From the NCBI GenBank assembly GCA_023213395.1, contig CM041465.1, positions 122,023,741-122,087,740 of the forward strand: 64,000 nucleotides of DNA. The letters are read 5' to 3'. The DNA comes from Cycas panzhihuaensis (Eukaryota > Cycadophyta). The position numbers and the translations under genes are program-made. The notes below the pieces were generated by a model that did no database searches, was not told where the DNA came from, and saw only the letters and a list, made by a program, of their open reading frames with translations. Below, piece after piece: positions 50,191 to 61,598 of the stretch; positions within the stretch are counted from its first letter, which is position 1; every line of letters begins with the position of its first letter.

Positions 50191-50562
50191 TATTGGATTC
50201 TGGATCGCAAAAGTATATCTCTTACCAGAGGCAGAACTTTGATACATTAAAAGCAAATCAAAGTGGTACTGAGATCGTTCTTCGAGATGCTTACGTGTTG
50301 CCGATAGATGGTATCAGTGAAGTTTCCATTGCAAGAGGCAAGTTTTTAAGGGTATATTATGTACCTAAGATGTAGTTGAACCTTTTGTCTACTCAAGAGA
50401 TCTACAAACAAGAGTATGAAAGTATAGCTCTATAATGATAAGTTCCTGATAAAGGACCCAAAATAAAACTTTGTTGTCATAGCTACCAGAAAAGTCAGGG
50501 ACAACTTCTGGGTATTTGAGAAATTTCAATCTCAGAAAAAGTCCTATGCCTTTATTGCCAGC
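50191..50562 (+). pseudogene. Copia protease, element F
   Basis: The site LDSGSQKYIS with intact D-S-G is at about 50,193-50,225. A 60-aa frame continues to 50,375 (GKFLRVYYVPKM, then TAG). It is shifted by one base relative to the downstream pol frame, so one indel lies between. Confidence 0.8.
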
Positions 50563-51880
50563 ATGGATGATGAAAGTAAATTGTGGAACAATCACCTTGG
50601 GCACCTTAATTATAGGAGTATTGAACTACTGAAGAGGTTGAAGATGGTGGAAGGACTAACATCAGTTTCTTACTCAGATAGTGGATGCGAAGGGTGTATG
50701 TATGGCAAGCATCATCGCTATCCTTTTGCTTGGGATAGTGCCTGGAGAGCCAAGGAGAAGCTGGAGCTTGCATACCCAGATATTATGGGACCACTCCCAA
50801 ACCCTTCAATATTAGGAGCATGATATACACTTGTGTTTATGGATGATTACACTAGAAAATCCTGGGTTTATTTTCTCAAAAATAAGTCAAAAGTATTTAA
50901 TTGCTTCTATGATTGGAAAGCAATGGTTGAAAATGAAAGTGATAAGAAAATAAAAACTTTATAAAGTGATAATGGTAAGGAGTATGATAATCATACGTTC
51001 AATCAGTTCTACTGTAACCATGGTATAAAGCGAGAGTTTACAGTCCCGTATACCCCACAACAAAATGGAGTTGCTAAAAGAAAGAACCATACCATGATGG
51101 AGATAGCGAGATGTATGGTGCATGCTAAAGACCTGCCACTGAAGTTTTGGGCATAAGATATGGTGACTACTATTTATATTTTGAACAGGGTACCCACTTA
51201 GGCAGTTCGCATCATGACCCCCAAAGAGAAATGGACCAGTTGGAAGCTTGCCATTAACCATTTAAGAACATTTGGGTGTATTGTATATGCCCACATCCCA
51301 AATGATACTCGAATGAAGTTGGATCAAAAAAGTTTAAAGTGCATATTCATGGGGTATTACATGGAGAACAAAGCCTATAGACTATGGGATCCATAGAGGG
51401 AAAAGATTGTGGTCTGTCAGGATATTAAATTTGATGAGTCATCAATGTATCATGCTAAAAAGGCATCAGAGGAACTTTTTTACCCTTCCCTTCTCCCATA
51501 CCCAGATTCTTCAAGCGAAGAGGACGATGGGCTAGTCATTATAGCACCTGAGGAAGCAAGACCGAGTGGGATGAGTAATATTGAGGAGCTGCCATGAGAA
51601 GAAGTACCTCCAACAATGGGTCCTTCTATACCTTTATGGGTAAGGAAAACTCTTAAAGATTCTAGTGTGGCGATGCAAACCCTAACTGATGACAAACGAA
51701 CCAGAAGTCAACATGCCAGTCGAACTCTATTGGTAGACACCAATGACTCTAGTGATCTTGATTCATTTACTAGAGCAAAAGGACATCCATGATAGAGAGT
51801 TGCAATAGAGGAAGAGTATGGTTCTTTGATGAAGAATGATACATGGGATTTGGTTCCACTCTCTCCATCAAAGAACCTTG
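50563..51880 (+). pseudogene. Copia integrase, element F
   Basis: It begins with the pre-integrase segment (KLWNNHLGHLNYRS, then CEGCMYGKHHR giving the Cys pair). The core follows: FMDDYTRKSWVYF with the first Asp region, SDNGKEY with the second Asp and PQQNGVAKRKNHT, where the third catalytic position (usually Glu in V-A-E-R-K-N) is Lys. The C-terminal part has LRTFGCIVYAHIPNDTRMKL. In-frame stops include 50,821, 50,962, 51,199 and 51,394. No frameshift is needed from 50,563 to 53,280. Confidence 0.9.
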
Positions 51881-52600
51881 TAGGATGCAAGTGGGTCTAT
51901 AAGACAAAGTTTCGCTCTGATGGAGAGGTGGACAAGTATAAGTCCATACTTGTTGCATAAGGATTTAAGCAAAAAGAAGGAATTAATTATAAGGAGGCAT
52001 TTGCACCAGTCTCTAAAATGACAATGGTCTGCTTACTTATTTCCTTAGTAACTGTATTAGATTGGGAGTTATACCAAATGGATGTTAAGTCTGCTTTCCT
52101 TAATGGGGATCTAAAGGAGGAGATATATATGTCGCAGTATCTAGGATTCATTAAGGATGGCCAGGAGCATCTTATTTGCCATCTAGAAAAGTCAATTTAT
52201 GGCCTGAAATAAGCACCCTATGCTTGGTATAAGAAGATGGATGCCAAGTTGAAAACTGGAGGTTTTAAAATTTTAGAACTTAACCCAAACCTATATATGA
52301 AGAGAAGAGGGACTTCCGTAGTTGCTTGCATGGTGTATGTGGATGATCTTATCATCGACGGCAATCGTGAAAAGGTTATAGCTGAAGTCAAATCCAATTT
52401 GGGAGCTTCATTTGACATGACAGATCTTGGTGAACTTCATTATTTCTTGGGCATTCAGATCAGGCAGATGGAAGATATGATCGTATTATTGCAATCATAG
52501 TATATGAAGAACTTACTAGAGAGATCTGGAATGCAGTACTACAAACCTATTATAATACCATATGTAAAAGGTGTAAGATTATAGAAGGACATGGCCCAAC
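51881..52600 (+). pseudogene. Copia reverse transcriptase, element F
   Basis: Motifs in order are GCKWVYKTKFRSDGEVDKYK, a LVA-stop-GFKQK block (51,958), LYQMDVKSAFLNGDLKEEIY, a GLK-stop-APYAW block (52,210) and the intact catalytic YVDD at 52,336-52,347. DLGELHYFLGIQI comes next, then a stop at 52,498. Each stop replaces a position that is Gln in copia RT. This is the best-preserved pol in the window. Confidence 0.92.
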
Positions 52601-53290
52601 CTTTTGTAGATGGCACTAAGTATCGCCAGTTGGTACAGAGTCTTATTTATTTGACTCATACCAAGTCAGATATCGCATACGCTATTGGATTGGTTTCCCA
52701 CTATATGTAGAATCCTCAAGAGCCTCATTTGGTGGTAGCAAAGCAGATTCTAAACTATCTAAAGGGGACAATCAATTTTTATCTTGAATGCCACAGATGT
52801 GAGAAGATCAAGTTACATGACTATATGGATGTTGATTGGGGAGGAGATTCTGATGATCGGAAGTCCACTACTAGATATTTTTTTAGTATTGGCAATGGAT
52901 TTGTTTCGTGGCAGTCAAAGAAGCAACAGACAGTGACACTATCTTCTACAGAAGTAGAATATCAAGGACTCAGTGTTGGTGCAAAAGAAGTAGTATGGTT
53001 GAAAGGTCTCTTGGAATTTCTTGGCATTTCCAATAGGTATCTAATTATCTTTGTTGATAATTAGAGTGCCATTCGTCTATTAAAGAATCCAGAGTTTCAT
53101 ACGTGTATGAAGTATATCAAGATTCAGTACCATTACATTTGTGAGTAGATCAAGTCAGGGAAATTATAGGTCAACTATTATCCAAGTGAATTATAACTTG
53201 TGGATGTGTTCACCAAGCCACTCACTGAAGATCAATTCACGAAGATGCATATTGGGCTTGGACTCGCCAATGTTATCCTTAAGGGGGAAT
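52601..53290 (+). pseudogene. Copia RNase H, element F
   Basis: It shows YRQLVQSLIYLTHTKSDIAY, ILNYLKGT, DYMDVDWGGDSDDRKSTTRY (with catalytic Asp), SWQSKKQQTVTLSSTEVEYQ (with catalytic Glu), a VDN-stop-SAI block and VDVFTKPL. Stops are at 52,708, 53,062, 53,146, 53,167 and 53,194, all TAG except the last, TAA. Confidence 0.9.
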
Positions 53291-53379
53291 GTATTGACAA
53301 GGATAAAGAAGCTATAGGATAGTCCCAGCCTTCATGATAACTTAACTATTGCATGTTGCAGGTTCCCCACATTCACATT

Positions 53380-53388
53380 AAAGGGGGA
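53380..53388 (+). other. Polypurine tract, element F
   Basis: aaagggggA immediately before the TGTTAA start of the 3' LTR. Confidence 0.85.
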
Positions 53389-53750
53389 TGTTAATATGGT
53401 AGTTAATTATTAAGCCACTTAGTTAATGATAATGTGGTTTAATTAAGTGAAAGGGTGAGAAGCCAAAAGGTGCGACTTATTTGAAGGGTCACAACCCTAA
53501 TCGGGTGGCACCTCTTAGAGAGTATAAAAGCCTCGAGGCCTTGTATATTCATATCCAAGTATTCATTATGTAATAATCAAGTGATCCATCAAGGATCCTC
53601 TTTGTGGTGGGTTTTTTCCCAAAAGGGTTTCCCACGTAAATTCATGTGTACTATGCATCTATTTTCTATGTTTTGTATTTATTGTTTATTGTGTATGGTT
53701 AAAGATCCTGTGTATGGAAACATTTGTGTATGATTTCATGTTCCCAAATA
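53389..53750 (+). repeat. 3' LTR of element F (362 bp)
   Basis: Starts TGTTAAT and ends CCCAAATA (CA eroded to TA). TATA box at 53,523-53,529. Confidence 0.95.
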
Positions 53751-54948
53751 AGAAGTAAAAATGGTTCCTTAGTATAACTATTATTAATCAATAGAGCAGA
53801 AGTAAAGGTCTAAGCTATCATCAAAGATATTTTACCTCAACTTGCAGCTAAAGTAGTGGAGACTTATAAGGGAAGATGCTACAATATAAAAAGGCATTTT
53901 TAGTAAACAAAAATATCATCTAGGAAGGGGGACTAAGGATGTAGTCACTTTTTTCTCCTTTTTCTCAAACCTTTTCTTTTTCCATATCCTCTAATTATAT
54001 ATATTTGTATATATATTAGGATGAGATTGATATTTTTTTAATAAGTATTATTACATGTAGTGAGCTAAATGAGTTTAATAAGTACTTAGCAAGCAAAATA
54101 TAATACTAAAAGCTTTTAGTTTTTATTATGTTGGTATCATGACGTATTAATTGACCTTGTTCGGTAGCACTTAAAGCACTTTGGCATTCAGTTATACACA
54201 TGGTATCTTTATAACAAAATGTAGATTATGTTTATAAATGGTTATTTATTTCAATCTCTCAAGCACTTTGTTTGATATTTTGATATAAATCTTCCATTGA
54301 AGAGAATAATTATTTGTATCTTATGATGGCTCCTATTACTTATTAATAAACCTTTTATGTTTTCCTCCTATTTTAAGTTTAAGAGTTGCTTGAATATATG
54401 CTAGGACATTCTGACTATATTTATAATGCTTCAATCTCGAATGAGCAGGAAAGCATATAAGATATGCCCCTAGCCATGTATGATTGGGTCTTTAATAATG
54501 GGATTTTAATTGAGATTAGCAAAATATGATTTGGAGCTATAACCATTATTATTTTATGTAAAGGTCTTTACCTATTGGTTAAGCTCTAATAGATCAAGGC
54601 ATTGACCTAGTATTCTAGTCATAGATACATACTTTGAAAGGGTGCCTTTTCTTTTATTTCCCCTTTATTTTTGCTTAATTTTATTTCTTTTCTTTTCTCT
54701 TTTTGGTCTTATATCTTCTTTTTCCCTTGATTACCTTTCCTTTGTATTTCTAAGAATTGTCCTTTTAGAACTTTGTTTCATTTTTCACTTTGTAAACTCT
54801 GTGTATTATCGTATTATACAAAAGTAACAAATGAACTAGAGATGGAACATATTGTGGCTATTTCACTATCGTTATTTGGCCAAAAAAAGTAGGCCTAATC
54901 TTACTATATCTAATCACCAAGAGAGGCAATAATGGTTAGAAACCAACA
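53751..54948 (+). repeat. 5' LTR of G, part right of element F
   Basis: Collinear with 60,433-61,598. Shared blocks include aagtaaaggtcta, ccttttatttcccc-like stretches and ttattatacaaaag. It ends ACCAACA at 54,948. Confidence 0.85.
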
Positions 54949-54953
54949 ATAGA

Positions 54954-54972
54954 TGGCAACCATACTAGAGAC
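54954..54972 (+). other. Possible primer-binding site, element G
   Basis: TGGCAACCATACTAGAGAC begins five bases after the LTR. With C-to-T and G-to-A decay it resembles the TGGCGAC...GGGGAC type used by some gypsy lineages, not the tRNA-Met type. The match is loose. Confidence 0.4.
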
Positions 54973-55239
54973 TCCTCCATATTATTTTTCTTATTATATT
55001 TTATTTTTTTACCATTATACATATTAGAATTGGTGTCTTACTATATGGAAAATTTAACAAGGAGCCCATACCCATAATCTTCAGGAGCAGTAAGCATTAA
55101 CATCATTATGTTTAACCTTATCAAATAAAAGAACATACAAAGAGGCACATTATTCATAGTGTCATAAGTTATGGTAAATATGATAGATTGGAAGGATATA
55201 CTTCCATAGGTTTATAGTGGTACTTTGGACTTCAAAGGC

Positions 55240-55760
55240 AAGTTACATATTATTCTAGAAGGAGTTTTTAAATATTATCCTAGTTTTGGTGGGGATGAGT
55301 CAATTTCAATAAAATAACACATCATTAAGTTTTCTATGACATGTAAGAAGTTTAGAATTAATAAGTCCAATGTTGCTATCAGACTCCTTGTTTGTTCCTT
55401 AATGGGAGAAGCCATCTTTTGGTTTCATTCCTTACCACACGCTTCCATTTAAAATTAGAATGACTTGATGCATGTTTTTAGAATAAGATACAATAGTTAG
55501 AAAACTATTATTACACTTTTAAAAGAATTGTCTAATATAAATAAGGAAGCTACAAAAAACATCTCTATCTAAGTAGAAAGATTTTATAAGATCCTTAATC
55601 AGATGGAAGTAGAATTTATGCCTAAATAATAGTTCCTCATAAACTATTTCATAGAGGGTTTTGATGTAAATGTAAGGACTTGGAAAATTCTGAAATAACT
55701 GGTGGATCTCCAAAGTATGGAAGCTCTTATTCTTCATTTTAGTAATTATGAATAACTAGG
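55240..55760 (+). pseudogene. Gypsy gag remnant, element G
   Basis: The plus-strand frame reads HIIKFSMTCKKFRINKSNVA, then RLLVCSLMGEAIFWFHSLPH, the conserved gypsy gag stretch ending in WFRSLP. Stops follow, with a few further in-frame blocks up to about 55,740. This is the only coding trace of G itself. Confidence 0.68.
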
Positions 55761-56301
55761 AGATGTTTTAATCATCTTAAGAAGAATGGGATGATCCTAA
55801 TTGGGATAGTGAATTTGAAGCCATGATGATAGAGAAGGAAGATATAGAATTGGAAACTAAGTACCAAGGTGATATCTAAGGAACAAATTCTATACAATAT
55901 TAACTAACAACCTAAAATAATTCTTATAATTTCCAAAAGTAAGATATCACCAAATTTAAGGACCTTGTTGTTCTATTGTTGATGGCATAAGGTGATAACC
56001 TATTTTCAACCTTTCACATGTTTGATTTTTATTTTGTGGACATTAAATTATAATACGTTGATAGAAAACACGAAGATGAACATTAAGGCATTAAGGATAT
56101 TATAGAGGAAATTTTAAACATATACATAGATACAATCTTACTTCTCTAGACATGATATCACTTATAGAAGAGAGGTGTGGCATTTTAGATCTAGTTTTTG
56201 ACTTATTTGGTAATGAGGAGATAACTAGTCTTATGTTCAATTCTAACTTTCCTTGTGATCTTTTTTTTTTTAATGATCTCATAAATGCTAATAATTTATT
56301 A
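55761..56301 (+). other. Interior of G after gag, unassigned
   Basis: Short frames without recognisable motifs. A poly-T run of 12 bases lies near 56,260. Confidence 0.4.
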
Positions 56302-56720
56302 TGAAGCAATTATAGCCAATGGAACTAGAATAGTTCCAACTAGTAATTTGTACTAATATTTAGTAAGAGAGAGAATAAGAGAGACAAAATATATAGCATA
56401 AAGATTTAGTTTGTTACTTAATCACTAATGATTATATAAATGAAACACTTATAAGTACACCAAAAGGGCAACCAAAGCCATACATAGGTAGGATATCATA
56501 ATACTCTCTAAACATAACCCTTCCTTTATAAACATTTGACCTTAAGTAGGAAAAAGTGGCCTCTTCCTATGGAATCTTATTGATGGGGTAATCAACCTTC
56601 AATTCCATTAGTGGACTTGTGCAACCTGTGCACACATTTAATAGTCAATGTTAACCTTCACCCATCTTTATCATGTGTATAGATATCCATATTTTGCTAA
56701 CTATAAGTAGTTACATAATA
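56302..56720 (-). repeat. 3' LTR of element H (419 bp)
   Basis: The minus strand starts TATTATGTAAC (TG eroded to TA) right after the purine tract and ends TTGCTTCA at 56,302. No partner LTR is in the window. Confidence 0.65.
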
Positions 56721-56736
56721 GGTCCCCTCCCCTAAG

Positions 56737-57640
56737 ATTTTGAGTCCTTAAAGCGTTGAAGATATGGATGATGTTTACCAAATTTAGTTCATTCCACTGT
56801 TACCTCTTCTGGTTCATAGTCAACCTATTACACTAGATAATCAAAGATACCCTTATTTTGGAGATGAAATTGTAATCTATTCAAGATGCATTCTGGAGGA
56901 ATTATGAGGAGTTGTTATTCATTAAGAATTAGAAGGGTAGTCTAAGGGACAATGATCTTTCCAAGGTATATTTTTAGATAGAAAACATGAAAGACATTAT
57001 GGATTTTGGTATTAGGAGGAAGTTCGAGGAAATAGACAACTTCACTAATACATTAGATAATCTTATAGGAACTATAATACTAAGGGCTAAGCTTATGATT
57101 TTAATTATTATAGAGGGATTGTTGCTTATAAGGATGGAGGAAAAGGGAAAATAAATTGTATATAGAAAATAATCAATTAAAATTATGGTGGTCAGCTAAC
57201 TATTTTGTGTAATTTTAGGTAGAGATTAAGTTATATTTGAGAGTGTATAGGACTTGATTCATGTCTTACAATTTTTGTTGGATCATGACAATTTGAAGGT
57301 TGGTATCCAATGTATGATGAGATGGTAGAAGGTATCCATAAAACATCATGAAGGAGGGAATACCACTAATGGATTGGTGGGATAAATGATACCAATATTC
57401 TACTAAAGCTTACTAGGAAATCCATTTATTTTGGTGTCTAAAGGTAAAGCATTGTAAGTATGTGTCTAAGGTTTTATTAAGTAATTTGGACTAACCATCC
57501 ATTTTTGGATGGTATGAGGAACTCATATTAAAGGAGGTTCCCAATGTGCAAAAGAGCTCTTTCTAAAATAAATTAGTGAATCAATATTTTTCCTGATATG
57601 AGAATAAGAAGAGTACATTGCTACTAAAGCCCTTATGGAA
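56737..57640 (-). pseudogene. Gypsy integrase C-terminus and chromodomain, element H
   Basis: Near 57,590 the core Asp region is eroded (I-S-G-K-I-L). The SSYHP-like block is near 57,530, then TLDTYLQCF, EYWYHLSHQSISGIPSF and YGYLLPS (57,400-57,310). VVYFLELPPNTKIHNVFHV (57,050-56,990) is the GPY/F-end linker. The chromodomain block is D-Y-L-V, two stops, then VDYEPEEVTV (56,860-56,820). Many stops are present. Confidence 0.78.
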
Positions 57641-58428
57641 TCAATTTTAGAGTGAGTTTTTATAGAAGGAGCTCATGAACAAGGAGAGCCTACAAAAACA
57701 CCTAATAAAGTGAACATACAAATAACTAATCTAATTATTAGTTAGGCACCTTTAAGCCTCATTTATTTAGATCCTTACTTCACATACCTTAGCTCTCATT
57801 TTAAAATGGATTTTTATCTAATACCTTTTGATGAGAAATAAGGATTGCTATTAAGTTTGAAGTTTCCACTAAAAGTATGGATTGAAGGTTTTTCAAATAT
57901 AAAAGGATGTTGATACTATCTTTTGTTATTTAGAAAAAAAGGTACATTTACTATATCATTGCCACTTCAGCAACATGCCATTGATAGAATGGAAGTTTAA
58001 AGCTTTCGTTTTATAATTATAGATTTTGCAAGGTGACATGTTGAATGCCTTTTTAAAAGGATAATATCATAAGTTATTACTCACATCTTTAGTATCTTCA
58101 TTTTGTACATAGTAGTTTAGGTTTTTTGTTTTCAATAAATAAGTGTGAGAAAGTAGTATAAAATAAATATGGCTATAAGACTTAGCAACTTGGTAATGGA
58201 TGCTTATTTCTAAAACATAAGAAAAGCTTAGTAAATTTGCTCATTCTCATAGCTATATACAGGTGGTCAAGATAATAAAGGAAGAGATGATAAGAGTTAA
58301 ATATTTCTAAAATCAAAAGAAGTGATCTAATCCATCTAGAGAAATTGACATAGGTGTTATGGTAAAATTGTCTTTATATTTCTACTTTTATCAACCTAAT
58401 AATGTTTAATAAAAATAAGGAGGCCAAA
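57641..58428 (+). other. 3' interior of G and polypurine tract
   Basis: No domain recognised. It ends with aaggaggccaaa (58,417-58,428) next to the 3' LTR, suitable as a plus-strand polypurine tract. Confidence 0.5.
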
Positions 58429-61400
58429 TGTTACTCCTCATTTTTTGTCATTTAAATGAGGCATAAATGTAGAAATTATAGGAACTTGATTAAAAGAGAG
58501 GAATCAAGAGATATATCTTAGAAAGTAGATGATAAAAAAAACCATAAGTCAAGGAGCTATATGATTTACAAGTCATAATAGGGCAAGTGTATTCAGTTAA
58601 TATTGGGTGATTAATTAGGCTCAGGAAATGATAATAGTAATATGAAGAGGATGATTAAATAATAAAGTGGTAAGTATGGAGGAATTATTGATTTAAAACC
58701 TTAGTCACTACACAAGATAATATGATGCAAGCAAGTACTATATGAGAGGAAATTCTATAGGAAAAGGAATAATGAATGAATCATTCCCTCTTGTTACTAT
58801 TCCACAGAAAGCTTTTATTTGATAACATCTCTTAAGAAAAGAGGTAATCACATAACAAGTATTCACACAGGAAACACATCAAACAGGAAATTCTAATATA
58901 GGAAAGTAGAGGGAACCTAAGCATCAGTGTAATTAATACTAATGCAGTAAGAGCATATGTGGGAAAAGAAAAAGTTATACATTATTCCCATAATGTGAGT
59001 TCTTATACCATTGCTTGTTCCCAAGGATATGTCTATGAGAAAAATAGCTTCGAGTGTAGAAAGAGTAGGTATGGAAGTCATTCATATGGGAAATAGTAGG
59101 TGCAGGAAAGAAAATATAAAATGATGAGAATAGAATAAAAACAATGCTTGCATACTCATTTCCCATATACATCACATTTCTTTTGAATCAATAAAGATAA
59201 AAACAACTACTATGTAGGAGACTATCATGCAAGAAGCCATGATGAAGGAAATAGATAAGAGTATGATATCTTCACATAATATTTTCATGTATTGGAAATT
59301 TATTCAAAATAATTTGTTTAAAGGAAAATTATCACAGGGGCAAGAGCATTGTAGGGAGTGATTACATGGGTCCACACTCTTATAATCCATAGATTTTTAA
59401 AGGGGACCCTTCTAAAAGCAAATGTATAAGTGGATATATAAGGGGGAATGAATAGTAATGAAATCTAAACCTTGAATTTAAAAGAGTACTTTAAATTACA
59501 TCCCTTGATTTTACTTTTCATCTCATGATTAAAGTACAATTACTTAACATGGTAGGATGAGCCCTTAAGAATTTTGGTAATGTTAGCATTTCATTCAAAT
59601 GATTATGCATCTAACCTATAAGAAGTAAGTGCACGATCATTGAAGTTGTAATCAATCAAGTTTACTAGGTACCTCTATCTCACTTGGTAGGCTATAAATT
59701 AATAACCTTAAGAAAGAAAAGAACACATAAGATGCATAATTTATGATTAAGGATTATCTTAAAAATGTTTAATCTAAGTATGTTTCACTATAAAAGATTG
59801 AGGAGTTGTCATGGTAGGCAACTCTATGCAAATTCTAAAGGATGTGGGATGTCCCTAATCGATGGACATCCATAAGAGGCTTGAATTGTATGGCATTTCA
59901 AGAGCCACCTTGGGTAAATAGTCAACTATGGAAATTTTGTCTAACTCAAAATGAGTTAATATTTAACAAGAAGGCAGTCCCTTATCAAGGATTATAGTGT
60001 GGGAGAACACCTAAATCTAACAAAGTAAGGTCAAATAGAATCATGCAAGCAACTAAACTTAAAGGTAAAATTTTAGTTACTAAGATAACTATAAGCAAAG
60101 GATGGATGGAATCATCAAGTTACATATGCATTCAACTTTTTCCAATTAATGATTATATAATAGATTAGTTAAAGTAGGATCAGTATACAACTTCAGATGC
60201 AACCCTATGTTAGAATAAAAGATTATTTCCATAATTAGCTAACTTCAAGGTGATTGCTAACTAATACATGCCATGAAGATTATTTTAACAGTTATGTAGG
60301 TACTCTCCTAATAGTACCATTATGGTCATGATTACTCTAATGGTTGTACTCACCCTTATCATAACAATAGCACTAACCATATGGAAAGCCATCATCACAC
60401 AAATATCTAGCACAAAATACATTACTTCATTAAGAAGCAAAAATAGTTCCTTAGCATAATAGTTGTTAATCAACATAGTAGAAGTAAAGGTCTAGGCCAT
60501 CATCAAAGATATTTTATTTTAACTTGTAATTCAAGTAGTGGAGACTTACAAGGGAAGACATTGTAGTATAGAAAGGTATTTCTAGTAGACAAAAAGATCG
60601 TCCAGGAAGGGGGGCTAAGGTAGTAGTCACATTTTATTTTTTCTCTAGGATTATTCTTTTTACACTTTTTCCCTTCTTCTTAAACCTTTCTTCTTCTATT
60701 TCTCTACTTATATATGTTTGTATATATATTAGGCTAAGATTGACATTTTTTATAATAGGAATTATTTCATGTAATGGGCTAAATGAGCCTAGTGGGTACT
60801 TAGTAAATATAATCTATTGCTAAAGGCTTCTAATTTTCATTATATCGGTATCATTATGTATCAATTGACCCTAATGGGTAGTACTTAAAGCACTCAGGCA
60901 TCTAGCTATATATATGACAACTTTAGAATAAAATGTAAATTACTTTTATAAATGGTTGCTTATTTCAATCTATTAAGCATTTCATCTAATATTTTGATGT
61001 AAATCTTCTATTGAAGAGAACAATGATTTATATCTTATGATGGCCCTTATTACTAGTTAATAAACCTTTTATATTTCCTCATATTTCAAATGAGCAAGAA
61101 AGTAAATAAGTTGTGTCCTTAAGCTATGTATGATTGGGTCTTTAATAAGAGGTTTCAACTCAAGATCAGTGAAATACTATTAGGAGTTATAGCCATGATT
61201 ATTTTATGTTAAGGACTTTGCCTACTAGTTCAACCTTGGTGGATCAAGAGATTAACCTAGTTTTCTACTCATAGACACATACTTTGAAAGGGTAGATTTT
61301 CTTTTATTTCCTTTTCATTTTCACTTGATTTTATTTCTTTTCTTTCCTCTTTTTAGTTCTATATCTTTTATTTCCCTTGATTACCTTCCCTTCATATTTC

Positions 61401-61598
61401 TAAGAACTATCCTTTTAGAACTCTATTCCATTTTCCACTTTGTAAACTCTATGTGTTATTATATTATACAAAAGAAAGAAGTGAACTAAAGGTAGGACAT
61501 ATTGTGACTATTTCACCATTGTTATTTTGTTGAACAAAGTAGGCCTAATCATACTATATCTAATTGTTAAGGGAGGTAATGATGATTAAAAATCAACA
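58429..61598 (+). repeat. 3' LTR of element G (3.17 kb)
   Basis: Starts TGTTACTCC and ends ATCAACA. It is the uninterrupted counterpart of the left LTR. The empty target of F is at 60,433-60,437 (agaag, single copy). Confidence 0.85.

Larger units (their letters stand above)
47960..53750 (+). mobile_element. Ty1/copia retrotransposon 'F', nearly full length
   Basis: LTRs are at 47960-48313 and 53389-53750, with the exact target duplication agaag at 47955-47959 and 53751-53755. The uninterrupted site is seen at 60,421-60,450 in the other LTR of G. PBS, gag, protease, integrase, RT, RNase H and polypurine tract follow in normal copia order. By-eye LTR divergence is about 10%. Damage to pol is almost entirely by nonsense substitutions. 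Confidence 0.95.
56302..57640 (-). mobile_element. 5'-truncated gypsy chromovirus 'H' inside G
   Basis: In the minus direction it has an integrase C-terminal half, a chromodomain, a purine tract (GGGGAGGGG, 56,721-56,736) and a 3' LTR (56,302-56,720). The upstream gag, RT and 5' LTR are missing. It runs opposite to G, so it is a separate, truncated insertion or captured piece. The right boundary is approximate. Confidence 0.75.
45889..61598 (+). mobile_element. Long-LTR retrotransposon 'G' (LARD/TR-GAG-like)
   Basis: Direct repeats of about 3.26 kb (45,889-54,948 without F) and 3.17 kb (58,429-61,598) flank a 3.48-kb interior. The right repeat begins TGTTACTCC after a purine tract. The left repeat is followed by a PBS-like TGGCAACCATACTAGAGAC at 54,954. 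A gag-like region on the plus strand is the only coding trace of its own. ataag occurs at 45,882-45,886 and 61,599-61,603, two bases off the left end. LTRs differ by about 17% over the 215 bp I compared. This design fits non-autonomous large retrotransposon derivatives. Confidence 0.78.

Noticed and set aside
45889-61598. Reading the two 3.2-kb repeats as a plain segmental duplication
   Set aside because: The right copy starts TG after a purine tract, the left copy is followed by a primer-like site, a gag trace lies between, and similarity stops at CAACA on both sides. A retroelement explains this better, though not with certainty.
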